Below, piece by piece: positions 28,227-36,635 of a stretch of DNA of 64,000 bases. The translations under genes and the position numbers were made by a program. The notes under the pieces were generated by a model. That model made no database searches. It was not told where the DNA came from and saw only the letters and a program-made list of their open reading frames with translations. The stretch is from Gemmatimonadota bacterium. GTDB lineage: Bacteria > Gemmatimonadota > Gemmatimonadetes > Longimicrobiales > Gaopeijiaceae. Every line of letters starts with the position of its first letter. The stretch's first letter is position 1. The stretch spans positions 122,281 to 186,280 of the forward strand of contig JAJDYN010000016.1 of assembly GCA_022825135.1 (NCBI GenBank). Reading direction: 5' to 3'.

Positions 28227-28340
28227 CTCGCTGCTTTCTCCTGATTGGTCCCGGCCATCCGCCGGGGGTTGGTGACCCGACTCGCCACGCGTCCGCGCCC
28301 GCGTTTCCGCTGCAATCGGCCGAGCGCGGTCATCGCGGAC

Positions 28341-28865
28341 TCAGTCTTCGCCTGTTTTCTCCCTCAGTGCGTCCAGAAGGCCGGCGAGTTCCTGCAGCTT
28401 GCCCTCGAGCGCGCCCACGAAGGCCGCCATGGGACCCTCGAGCGCACCCGCCAACTGCGCCATGAGCACGTCGCGCGCGGGGAGCGCCGCCACTCTGAGG
28501 AACTGTTCTTCTCCGATGACCCTGCCTTCGACCACGCCCACCTTGAACGCGGGACGCTGGGCGTTCTTCTTCGCAAAATCGACCAGGACCCTGGCGGGCT
28601 CCACAGCATCGGTCGTGCCGAACACGATACCGGTCGGCCCCGAGAGGTGGGCTTCCAGCCCGGCAATGTCGAGGTCGTCGAACGCCCGCTTCGCGAGCCG
28701 GTTCTTTACGACCCGGTAACGGCCTCCGCTTTCGCGGATCTGGCGGCGGAGCAGCGTCATCAACTTGACGTCGAGTCCCGTGAAGTCGGTCAGGTAGAGT
28801 GCGCCGGCGTTCTCCGCCTCGCTCCTGAAGTCCTCGGTGAACGCCTGTTTCTGGGCTTTGTTCAT
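28341..28865 (-). CDS. rplJ: 50S ribosomal protein L10
   Basis: Base of the L7/L12 stalk. The 174-residue product starts MNKAQKQAFTEDFRSEAENAG and has YLTDFTGLDVKLMTLLRRQIRESGGRYRVVKNRLAKRA, GPTGIVFG. A C-terminal helix binds L7/L12 dimers. Only 3 bp separate it from rplA, so the L10 leader that regulates rplJL in many bacteria is not present here. Confidence 0.96.
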   Translation of the reverse strand: MNKAQKQAFTEDFRSEAENAGALYLTDFTGLDVKLMTLLRRQIRESGGRYRVVKNRLAKRAFDDLDIAGLEAHLSGPTGIVFGTTDAVEPARVLVDFAKKNAQRPAFKVGVVEGRVIGEEQFLRVAALPARDVLMAQLAGALEGPMAAFVGALEGKLQELAGLLDALREKTGED

Positions 28866-28868
28866 CGG

Positions 28869-29564
28869 TCAGCTCCGCCCGAACTGGTTGGGGTCGAGCG
28901 GCACGCCCGGCCCCATGGTGCTGGAGAGCGTCACGCTCCGTACGTATGCGCCCTTCGCAGCGGCCGGACGCGCGCGCAACACCGAGTCCATGAAGGCGCC
29001 CAGGTTTTCCGAGAGCTTGCTGTCGTCGAACGAAACCCGTCCGATGGGGGCGTGCAGATTGCCGGTGCGGTCGACGCGGTACTCGATTTTCCCGGCCTTG
29101 ATCTCGGAGACGGCGCCCGCGACGTCGAACGTCACCGTGCCCGCCTTCGGATTCGGCATGAGGCCACGCGGACCCAGGATGCGACCCAGCGGGCCCACCT
29201 GGCCCATCATGTTGGGTGTCGCGACCACCGCATCGAACTCCAGCCATCCCTGCTTGATGCGCTCCAGATACTCGGTTCCGACGTAGTCGGCGCCGGCATC
29301 CCGAGCCTCCTGCTCCTTTTCTCCCTGCGCGATCGCGAGCACGCGCATCTGCTTGCCGGTTCCGTGGGGAAGCACAACGGTGCCCCGCACGATCTGGTCG
29401 GCGCGGCGAGGGTCGACACCCAGCTTGGCCGCGACCTCTATCGATTCGTCGAACCTGGCGAAGGAGAGCGTCTTTACCAGGGTCACGCCCTCCGCCACGG
29501 TATGCGTGGCTCCAACCGGTATCCGGGCCCGGGCGGCCCGGATCTTCTTTCCGCGTCTTGGCAT
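28869..29564 (-). CDS. rplA: 50S ribosomal protein L1
   Basis: Mobile L1-stalk protein and, in E. coli, repressor of rplKA. The 231-residue product starts [15 protein letters not shown]. It contains [55 protein letters not shown] and [17 protein letters not shown] chose the ATG at 29562-29564; the open frame upstream overlaps the rplK end without homology. Confidence 0.97.
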   Translation of the reverse strand: MPRRGKKIRAARARIPVGATHTVAEGVTLVKTLSFARFDESIEVAAKLGVDPRRADQIVRGTVVLPHGTGKQMRVLAIAQGEKEQEARDAGADYVGTEYLERIKQGWLEFDAVVATPNMMGQVGPLGRILGPRGLMPNPKAGTVTFDVAGAVSEIKAGKIEYRVDRTGNLHAPIGRVSFDDSKLSENLGAFMDSVLRARPAAAKGAYVRSVTLSSTMGPGVPLDPNQFGRS

Positions 29565-29631
29565 TATGGAATTGAGCCGGCTCGTGACACCCTCCCACCC
29601 CTGGCGGCTGGCATGGGGTGGTTCGTCGGGT

Positions 29632-30057
29632 CTACCAGTCCACCTCGATGCCCATCGAGCGCGCGGTCCCGGCAATCATGCGCACGGCCGAGTCCACGTC
29701 GCCCGCGTTCAGGTCGGGCATCTTGGCTTCCGCGATCTCCTTCAACTGGTCGGCGGTCACCCGGGCGACCTTTGTGCGGTTCGGTTCGCCGGATCCCTTT
29801 TCCAGTCCGGCTGCCTTCCGGAGCAGGACCGACGCCGGCGGCGTCTTGGTGATGAAGCTGAACGACCGGTCGGCGAAGACGGTGATCTCGACCGGGATGG
29901 TCGTGCCCTGCTGCTGCTGGGTTCTGGCGTTGAACTGCTTGCAGAACTCCATGATGTTCACGCCGTGCTGGCCCAGTGCGGGACCGACCGGGGGTGCCGG
30001 GTTGGCCTGCCCTCCGGGCACATGCAGCTTGATGAATCCGATGACCTTCTTCGCCAT
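29632..30057 (-). CDS. rplK: 50S ribosomal protein L11
   Basis: GTPase-centre protein, required for RelA activation and thiostrepton binding. The 141 residues include [64 protein letters not shown] and [18 protein letters not shown]. It follows nusG by 93 bp, a gap with a perfect 8-bp hairpin. Confidence 0.97.
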   Translation of the reverse strand: MAKKVIGFIKLHVPGGQANPAPPVGPALGQHGVNIMEFCKQFNARTQQQQGTTIPVEITVFADRSFSFITKTPPASVLLRKAAGLEKGSGEPNRTKVARVTADQLKEIAEAKMPDLNAGDVDSAVRMIAGTARSMGIEVDW

Positions 30058-30113
30058 TTACGTTACCTGGTCGATATACCGGCCCGCGCCCGACAGCCGT
30101 TCGGACGCGTTCG

Positions 30114-30139
30114 GGAGCCGGAGTTCCGCCCCCGGCTCC
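30114..30139 (-). promoter_or_regulatory. Perfect 8-bp hairpin in the nusG-rplK leader
   Basis: GGAGCCGG (minus strand 30139-30132) pairs exactly with CCGGCTCC (30121-30114) around a 10-base loop. There is no U-run, so it is not an obvious terminator. In E. coli L1 represses its own operon by binding the mRNA upstream of rplK. This position would suit such a site, but I cannot show L1 binding. Confidence 0.3.
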
Positions 30140-30150
30140 GAGTCCGCCGT

Positions 30151-30699
30151 TCAGTATCCCTTGAGCTGAGCGAAATCGAGTTCCACCGAAGTCGGACGCC
30201 CGAAGAGGGAGACCTCCACCTTCACCTTTCCCTTGTCGGCATCCACGGACTGGACCGTTCCCGAGAAATCCGTGAATGGGCCCTGGGTGACCTCCACGGC
30301 CTGGCCGAGGTGGAAGGGGACTTCCGCCCGAGCTTCCTTTTCTTCCTCGGTCTCGATGCCGAGGAGCTTGCGCACCTCCTCCTCGCTCAGGGGTTGGGGC
30401 TTTCTGCCTCCCCCCACGAACTTGATTACGCCCTTGATGTCGTTGATGGCGTGCATGGTACGCGAGTCCAGCGTCAGATCTTCGCCGACCTCGATGTGCA
30501 CCAGGACGTAGCCGGGATAGAGGCGGCGTTCGACCTGGACCCGCTTCCCGTTGCGGATCTCCATGACCTCCTGGGTCGGCACCAGGGTTTCCAGTATCTC
30601 GGGGTTGTAGCCTTCCTCGATCTTGCGGTCGATGAACCGCTTCACCTTCTTCTCGTGCCCCGAATAACTCTGGACCACGTACCATCGGGACTCGCTCAT
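30151..30699 (-). CDS. nusG: Transcription termination/antitermination factor NusG
   Basis: RNA polymerase-bound elongation factor coupling transcription to translation. The NGN domain (RWYVVQSYSGHEKKVKRFID...YPGYVLVHIEV) precedes a KOW domain (GQAVEVTQGPFTDFSGTVQSVDADKGKVKVEVSLFGR). Length is 182. It follows secE by 7 bp, the universal secE-nusG pair. Confidence 0.97.
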   Translation of the reverse strand: MSESRWYVVQSYSGHEKKVKRFIDRKIEEGYNPEILETLVPTQEVMEIRNGKRVQVERRLYPGYVLVHIEVGEDLTLDSRTMHAINDIKGVIKFVGGGRKPQPLSEEEVRKLLGIETEEEKEARAEVPFHLGQAVEVTQGPFTDFSGTVQSVDADKGKVKVEVSLFGRPTSVELDFAQLKGY

Positions 30700-30706
30700 C
30701 GAGTCC

Positions 30707-30913
30707 TCACGCTCCGAAGATGCCCATGACGAAGTCGACGACGAAGCGCACGACGCCGTCCATGGCGAAGATGACGAGCGAGATCGCGATCACGAAGAGG
30801 ATCACCACCCACGTCGCGTTGCGCAGCTGACCCGAGTCGGGCCAGGTCACTCGCTGCAACTCCGTCCACGACTCGCGCGCGAACCCCGCCGAACTCTCGA
30901 TAATGTTGGGCAT
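30707..30913 (-). CDS. secE: Preprotein translocase subunit SecE
   Basis: Clamp subunit of SecYEG. The 68-residue short form has one transmembrane helix (ATWVVILFVIAISLVIFAMDGVVRFVV). The amphipathic segment SWTELQRVTWPDSGQL, the conserved KV.WP motif, precedes it. It lies between rpmG and nusG. Confidence 0.95.
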   Translation of the reverse strand: MPNIIESSAGFARESWTELQRVTWPDSGQLRNATWVVILFVIAISLVIFAMDGVVRFVVDFVMGIFGA

Positions 30914-30932
30914 CCTGCGTCTCGGAGACTCG

Positions 30933-31085
30933 TTACTTGGTTTCCTTGTGCCCGACGTGCCTGCGGCAGCGCGGGCAGTACTTGCGGTAGTGCACCCGTC
31001 CGGGGTGCAGGCGCTTGTTCTTTTTCGTGGTGTAGTTGCGGTCCTTGCACTCCACGCACGCGAGGATCACGCGATCTCTGGCCAT
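30933..31085 (-). CDS. rpmG: 50S ribosomal protein L33 (zinc-binding form)
   Basis: The 50-residue product starts MARDRVILACVECKDRNYTT and ends KYCPRCRRHVGHKETK. Two CxxC pairs make it the C+ form. The longer open frame upstream lies within tuf and is not real. It lies 4 bp after the tuf stop and 19 bp before secE, the usual tuf-rpmG-secE-nusG order. Confidence 0.95.
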   Translation of the reverse strand: MARDRVILACVECKDRNYTTKKNKRLHPGRVHYRKYCPRCRRHVGHKETK

Positions 31086-31089
31086 GGGA

Positions 31090-32280
<1,191 letters not shown>

Positions 32281-32346
32281 TTCTCCGCTACCTCACTCCG
32301 TTCGGTTCAGGTGAATCGTGGTGTCAGGGCCCCGGAGGCCCGGGCA

Positions 32347-32418
32347 AGCTCTGGCCGGGATTTGAACCCGGGACCTCTTCCTTACCAAGGAAGCGCTCTA
32401 CCCCTGAGCTACCAGAGC
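32347..32418 (-). tRNA. tRNA-Thr(GGU)
   Basis: A full cloverleaf reads on the minus strand: acceptor GCTCTGG/CCAGAGC, D arm TAGCTCAGGGGTAGAGC, anticodon stem CTTCC/GGAAG with loop TTGGTAA (anticodon GGT), and T arm with GGTTCAAATCC. The discriminator base is T and CCA is not encoded. It lies 66 bp before tuf. Confidence 0.95.
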
Positions 32419-32445
32419 GCTGCTCCCTTCTGCTTCGGGATCAAG

Positions 32446-32519
32446 AGCGGGAGACGGGACTCGAACCCGCGACCCTCAGCTTGGAAGGCTGATGCTCTAG
32501 CCAACTGAGCTACTCCCGC
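32446..32519 (-). tRNA. tRNA-Gly(UCC)
   Basis: The cloverleaf has acceptor GCGGGAG/CTCCCGC, anticodon stem TCAGC/GCTGA with loop CTTCCAA (anticodon TCC) and T-loop GGTTCGAGTCC. The discriminator is T, as expected for tRNA-Gly. CCA is not encoded. It lies between tRNA-Tyr and tRNA-Thr(GGU). Confidence 0.95.
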
Positions 32520-32560
32520 TGGAATTCTCATTTCGCAATCTGGAACGGCGAAGCGCCCAA

Positions 32561-32642
32561 TGGTGGGGGGAGGATTCGAACCTCCGAAGGCATTGCCAGC
32601 AGATTTACAGTCTGCCCCGTTTGACCGCTTCGGTACCCCACC
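32561..32642 (-). tRNA. tRNA-Tyr(GUA)
   Basis: A type II tRNA with a long variable arm. The acceptor is GGTGGGG/CCCCACC, the anticodon stem GCAGA/TCTGC has loop CTGTAAA (anticodon GTA), and T-loop is GGTTCGAATCC. The discriminator is A and CCA is not encoded. Confidence 0.95.
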
Positions 32643-32750
32643 GAGCATTTCTCTCGAAACTCCTGTGTTCGGAGCGCCCCTTCGCGCCTCCGGCTGCGGA
32701 GCAAGGATGCCCTCGGGCACCTGAGGCGGGCCTTTACGATCAAGCCTCGA

Positions 32751-32779
32751 AAGGTAACTTCTCGTTGAGGAAAGGTAAA
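32751..32779 (-). promoter_or_regulatory. Candidate second promoter for tRNA-Tyr, tRNA-Gly, tRNA-Thr and tuf
   Basis: The 232-bp gap between tRNA-Thr(UGU) and tRNA-Tyr holds two TTACCTTTC copies 21 bp apart on the minus strand. They can be read as TTTACC (32774-32779), 17-bp spacer, TACCTT (32751-32756). The downstream copy, GTTACCTTTCGAG, resembles the GTTATCTTTCAAG of the rpmJ repeat at 11 of 13 positions. The rest of the gap shows no gene. Confidence 0.35.
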
Positions 32780-32874
32780 GGGCGATGCATGGGACGATTT
32801 GGCCACGGCGGGTAGCGCCGCCCGGGACCGTCCAAACCGCACCAACCGGAGGAGCTCCGGCTTGTCCGCCGGCA

Positions 32875-32947
32875 AGCTGGCGAAGGGACTCGAACCCCCA
32901 ACCTGCTGATTACAAATCAGCTGCTCTACCTGTTGAGCTACGCCAGC
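32875..32947 (-). tRNA. tRNA-Thr(UGU)
   Basis: The cloverleaf has acceptor GCTGGCG/CGCCAGC, D arm TAGCTCAACAGGTAGAGC, anticodon stem GCTGA/TCAGC with loop TTTGTAA (anticodon TGT) and T-loop GGTTCGAGTCC. The discriminator is T and CCA is not encoded. It is first in the Thr-Tyr-Gly-Thr-tuf series. Confidence 0.95.
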
Positions 32948-32956
32948 GCGCGACTA

Positions 32957-32985
32957 CTGCTACCCGGCTTCGCCCCGGATGTCAA
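32957..32985 (-). promoter_or_regulatory. Candidate promoter for the tRNA-tuf cluster
   Basis: TTGACA (32980-32985, minus strand) begins 3 bp after the cysS stop. TAGCAG (32957-32962) follows after a 17-bp spacer. The tRNA-Thr(UGU) 5' end is 9 bp further. The -35 is consensus but the -10 is poor. Confidence 0.4.
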
Positions 32986-32988
32986 CGG

Positions 32989-34449
32989 TCAGCGGGCCGA
33001 CGCGGACCCGGCTCTCGACCTCGCATGCTTCCAGCGGGTTCCGTCGGGCGAGTCCTCGAGCACGATCCCTTCGCCGGCCAACTGGTCGCGAATGGCGTCC
33101 GCCTGCGCGAAGTCGCGCCGCGACCGGGCGAGGTCGCGCTTCGCGACCAGGACCTCGATGCGCTCCCGCTCCGGCTCGTCCACCTCGCGACCGGTCAGCG
33201 CCAGCTCGAGCACCCCGAGCACCTCGTCCATGGAGGCCAGAGCCGCTTCCGCCGATTCCCGGTCGCTCCCGCTGATCGCATCCGCCGCCCCGTCCAGGGC
33301 GGTGTTGGCTTCCTTGACGAATACGAACAGCGCGGCCAGGGCGCCGGCGGTGTTGAGATCGTCGTCCATCGCCTCGCGGAAGCGCGCCAGGGCCTCGCCG
33401 GCGAGTCCGTCCATTCCTGCGGGCGGAGCACCGGGACGGGTCGGCGTACGCGCGAGGCGGTCCCGGAAGTCGAGCAGGCGCTGGACGGCCCGGCGCGACG
33501 CCTCCAGTCCCGCGAAGGTGAAGTTGAGTTCGCTGCGGTACTGGGCGGACAGCATCAGGTGCCGAATCGCGGCGGGCTCGAATCGCTCGGTCAACTGCGG
33601 GACGGTGTAGGTGTTGCCGAGCGACTTCGACATCTTCCGGCCCTCCACCAGAAGATGCTTCACATGAATCCAGTGGCGAACGAACGTCTCGCCGGTCGCG
33701 CCCTCCGACTGCGCGATCTCGTCCTCGTGATGTGGGAACATCAGGTCTTCGCCGCCCAGGTGGATGTCCAGGGTGTCGCCGATCTCGCTCAGCGCCATGA
33801 CCGAACACTCGAGATGCCATCCGGGCCGGCCCCGGCCCCATGGGGACTCCCAGGCGGCATCCGCGTACTCGTCCTCCGGCCGGGCCGCCTTCCAGAGCGC
33901 GAAGTCGCGGATGTCGTCCTTCGCGTACTTGTCGTCTGCAACGCGCTCTCCGGGACGCAGGGCATCCGGGTCGATGCGCGAGAGCCGGCCGTATTCCGGA
34001 AACCCCGAAATCCGGAAGTAGACCGAGCCGTCGGAGGTGGCGTAGGCGAGCCCCCGCTCCTCCAGCCGGGACACGAACGCGGTCATCTCGCGGACGTATT
34101 CCGTGGCCCGGGGGTGGCTGTCGAAGGGTCGCATGCCGAGGGTATCGGCGTCGGCGAGGAATGACCGGACATGCGGGGCGGCGAACTCCCCGATCGACTG
34201 CCCGGTTTCGGCGGCCAGTTCGACGATGCGGTCGTCGACGTCGGTGAGGTTGACGACGAAATGGACCTCGTACCCCAGCCACTCGAGGTAGCGATGGAGC
34301 AGATCGTAGACGATGAAGGCGCGGAAATTGCCGATGTGCGCGCGCCCGTACACCGTGGGGCCACAGCCGTAGATGCCCACCCGCCCCGGTCGGAGCGGTG
34401 TGAAGGGTCGCAGTGAGCGCGTCAGAGTGTCATGGAGGTGAAGGCTCAT
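32989..34449 (-). CDS. cysS: Cysteinyl-tRNA synthetase
   Basis: Class I synthetase charging tRNA-Cys. HIGN (in RAHIGNFRAF) is the HIGH-type motif and KMSKS is intact (EGRKMSKSLGN). Zinc ligands are in GCGPT, HLECS and GGEDLMFPHHEDE. The C-terminal helical domain is complete. I start at the ATG 34447-34449 (MSLHLHDTLTRSL), 486 residues; the open frame continues about 150 codons upstream but overlaps the next gene without homology. Confidence 0.97.
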   Translation of the reverse strand: MSLHLHDTLTRSLRPFTPLRPGRVGIYGCGPTVYGRAHIGNFRAFIVYDLLHRYLEWLGYEVHFVVNLTDVDDRIVELAAETGQSIGEFAAPHVRSFLADADTLGMRPFDSHPRATEYVREMTAFVSRLEERGLAYATSDGSVYFRISGFPEYGRLSRIDPDALRPGERVADDKYAKDDIRDFALWKAARPEDEYADAAWESPWGRGRPGWHLECSVMALSEIGDTLDIHLGGEDLMFPHHEDEIAQSEGATGETFVRHWIHVKHLLVEGRKMSKSLGNTYTVPQLTERFEPAAIRHLMLSAQYRSELNFTFAGLEASRRAVQRLLDFRDRLARTPTRPGAPPAGMDGLAGEALARFREAMDDDLNTAGALAALFVFVKEANTALDGAADAISGSDRESAEAALASMDEVLGVLELALTGREVDEPERERIEVLVAKRDLARSRRDFAQADAIRDQLAGEGIVLEDSPDGTRWKHARSRAGSASAR

Positions 34450-34507
34450 GCCGGGTTGCGTTAGAGGAACGGGATCGCGGCAGGGTCGCGCACGGGATGG
34501 CCGGCGC

Positions 34508-34981
34508 TCACTGGAGCACGCGGACTTCAAAGACGCGCCAGGCCTCGTCCTCGCGCACGAAGCCGACGTAGATGCTGTGTTCGACCAACTGGGAGGCTCC
34601 TTCGTGCACGACCGTCCAGCGGAGTGCTGCGTACCCCTGAAGCGGAGATCCCCCGACTTCGGCGACCCGCTCCAGCCGCGTCGACTCGGTCCGGTGCCCG
34701 GCCAGATAGTCGCGCAGCACGGCCACCGCCTGCCGTCTCGAAAGCGAAACGTGGTCTTCGCCTCCCACCCGCAGGCGGATGCCGGTGGCCACCAGAACCT
34801 GCACGAAGACATCGATGGAGCCGCGTTCCCACATGCGCGCGAGATTGGTTGCGGCCCCCTCCAGGGACGCCTGGGATGCCGGGGTTGGCGACGGCACAGG
34901 GGTTGAGGCACTGAGGACGGCGGCCAGCAGGACGAAAACGCCCGCCGGGTTCGCGCGCTTCAACCCCCCGGCCTTCAGCAT
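34508..34981 (-). CDS. Small secreted protein resembling DUF4783
   Basis: 157 residues with an N-terminal hydrophobic signal (AGVFVLLAAVLSASTPVPS) and a mature domain of about 110. The pattern of two helices, SLSRRQAVAVLRDYLAGHR, then strands ending YVGFVREDEAWRVFEVRVLQ resembles DUF4783 (NTF2-like) proteins of Bacteroidetes. This assignment is by eye. It overlaps the pyrF stop by 7 bp and precedes cysS by 58 bp. The function is unknown. Confidence 0.7.
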   Translation of the reverse strand: MLKAGGLKRANPAGVFVLLAAVLSASTPVPSPTPASQASLEGAATNLARMWERGSIDVFVQVLVATGIRLRVGGEDHVSLSRRQAVAVLRDYLAGHRTESTRLERVAEVGGSPLQGYAALRWTVVHEGASQLVEHSIYVGFVREDEAWRVFEVRVLQ

Positions 34982-35679
34982 GAGTCGCGGATGGCCGGGG
35001 CCAGGTCGCGCTCGACGGCGTCGAGAGCGGCACGGGGATCCGGGGCGCCGGTCACCGCGCGCCCGATGACCAGGTAGTCGGCTCCGGCCTCGCAGGCACG
35101 GCTGGGGGTCGCGACGCGGCGCTGGTCGTGAAGAGACTGCTGCGGGAGGCGGATCCCCGGGGTGACGACGAGGAGCCCGTCCCCGAAGCGGCGTCTCAGC
35201 GCCGCGGCCTCGAGCGGCGACGCCACCACGCCGTCGAGACCAGCCGCGCTCGCCTCCCCGGCGAGCTGGAGGACATGGTCCTCGAGCGGCACGCGCGCGC
35301 CGTCGGGTCCGCGCGGAAGCGACGATGTCCCCAGGGAGGTAAGCATCGTCACCCCCAGAAGCCGGGTCCCGTCCTTCGCGGCCCCGGCCGCGGCCTCCAT
35401 CATGTGCGCTCCTCCCGCAGTGTGCACGGTCACTAGGCGCGCCCCGATCTTCGAGGCGGCGGCCACGGCGCCGGCCACGGTGCGCGGAATGTCGTGCAGC
35501 TTGAGGTCCAGGAACACGTGTTTCTTCCGTTTACGAAGATGATGGACGACAGCGGGACCTTCGCGTGCGAAGAGTTCCAGCCCGACCTTGTAGAAGTTGA
35601 CTCGCCCCGCCAGCAGATCGACCAGTTCGAGCGCCCGGCCGGCCGAGGGATAGTCCAAGGCAAGGATGATGCCGCTCAC
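34975..35679 (-). CDS. pyrF: Orotidine 5'-phosphate decarboxylase (GTG start)
   Basis: Last step of UMP synthesis. LALDYPSAG opens the barrel and DLKLHDIPRT (D58, K60, D63) is the catalytic motif. GVVASPLEA and VTPGIRLP are typical. I start at the GTG 35677-35679, which overlaps the pyrD stop as GTGA, giving 234 residues. The upstream part of the open frame lies inside pyrD. Confidence 0.95.
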   Translation of the reverse strand: MSGIILALDYPSAGRALELVDLLAGRVNFYKVGLELFAREGPAVVHHLRKRKKHVFLDLKLHDIPRTVAGAVAAASKIGARLVTVHTAGGAHMMEAAAGAAKDGTRLLGVTMLTSLGTSSLPRGPDGARVPLEDHVLQLAGEASAAGLDGVVASPLEAAALRRRFGDGLLVVTPGIRLPQQSLHDQRRVATPSRACEAGADYLVIGRAVTGAPDPRAALDAVERDLAPAIRDSC

Positions 35680-36635
35680 GACGCGCAGACCTCCCGCTTC
35701 GCGAAAGGAACCGGTCCCTCGGGCGACCCGACCGCGCCCACCAGCTCCGCGACCGCGCCGATGTTCCTCCGGCGACCGTAGGCACCCAGTCCGTGCACGA
35801 CGCGCTGCGCGGTCCGCGGATCGGCGAAGGTGGCGGTGCCCACCTGAACCAGCGACGCCCCGGCGAGCAGGTACTGTAGGCAATCGCGGTGCCCGCGGAC
35901 ACCTCCGACTCCGACCAGCGGGGCGCGGACGCGTCGGCTGGCCTGCCACACGGCGTGCACCCCGACCGGGAGCAGGGCCGGACCGCTGAGCCCGCCGCCG
36001 CCGGCCCCCAGCCGGGGGCGCCGCGTCTCCGGATCGATCACCATTCCGGGCATGGTGTTCACCAGGGTGACTCCGTCGCCGCCGGCAGCCACCGCGGCTT
36101 CAGCGGCCGCGCCGACATCGGGTGAATTGGGGGCCAGTTTTACCAGGAGCGGCCGGGCGGTGATCCCGCGCACGCGGCCAACCACCTTGGCCAACATCCC
36201 GGTGTCGAGCGCGAACGGCACGCCGCCCAGCGGGACGTTGGGACATGAGAGATTCAGTTCGAATCCCAGGAATCCGCCCTCCGGTTCGAGATGTTCGACG
36301 ATCTCGCAGTACTCCCGCACCGCGTGTCCCGCCACGCTGACGAAAACCTGGGCGCGCCGCAGCCGCGAGGCGAGCCAGGGCAGCTTTTCGGCCTTGACGC
36401 GCTCCACCCCGGGATTCGCGAGTCCGATGGAATTGACCATGAGGCCAGCGCCCTCGCTGACCCTGGGTCTCGGGTTTCCGGCGCGCGGTTCCAGGGTCAC
36501 GGACTTGGTGACCAGTCCGCCCAGCCGGTCGAGTTCCACAACTCCCGCCAGCTCCCTGCCGAAGCCGCAGGTGCCGGACGCAAGCAACACCGGATTCTGG
36601 AACCTCGCCCCGAACAGCTCCTGCTCAAGCTGCAC
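35676..36635 (-). CDS. pyrD: Dihydroorotate dehydrogenase, class 1B catalytic subunit
   Basis: Oxidises dihydroorotate to orotate with FMN. The catalytic base is Cys131 in LNLSCPNV, which marks the class 1 cytosolic type. VTKSVTLEPRAGNP and NSIGLANPG bind FMN and substrate; KLAPNSPDV fits class 1B. Class 1B enzymes normally work with the iron-sulfur flavoprotein PyrK, and no pyrK lies beside it here. It is coupled to pyrF. Confidence 0.93.
   Translation of the reverse strand: MQLEQELFGARFQNPVLLASGTCGFGRELAGVVELDRLGGLVTKSVTLEPRAGNPRPRVSEGAGLMVNSIGLANPGVERVKAEKLPWLASRLRRAQVFVSVAGHAVREYCEIVEHLEPEGGFLGFELNLSCPNVPLGGVPFALDTGMLAKVVGRVRGITARPLLVKLAPNSPDVGAAAEAAVAAGGDGVTLVNTMPGMVIDPETRRPRLGAGGGGLSGPALLPVGVHAVWQASRRVRAPLVGVGGVRGHRDCLQYLLAGASLVQVGTATFADPRTAQRVVHGLGAYGRRRNIGAVAELVGAVGSPEGPVPFAKREVCAS

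Noticed and set aside
28866..28868. L10 leader regulating rplJL
   Set aside because: Only 3 bp separate rplA and rplJ, so the structured leader cannot be present there.
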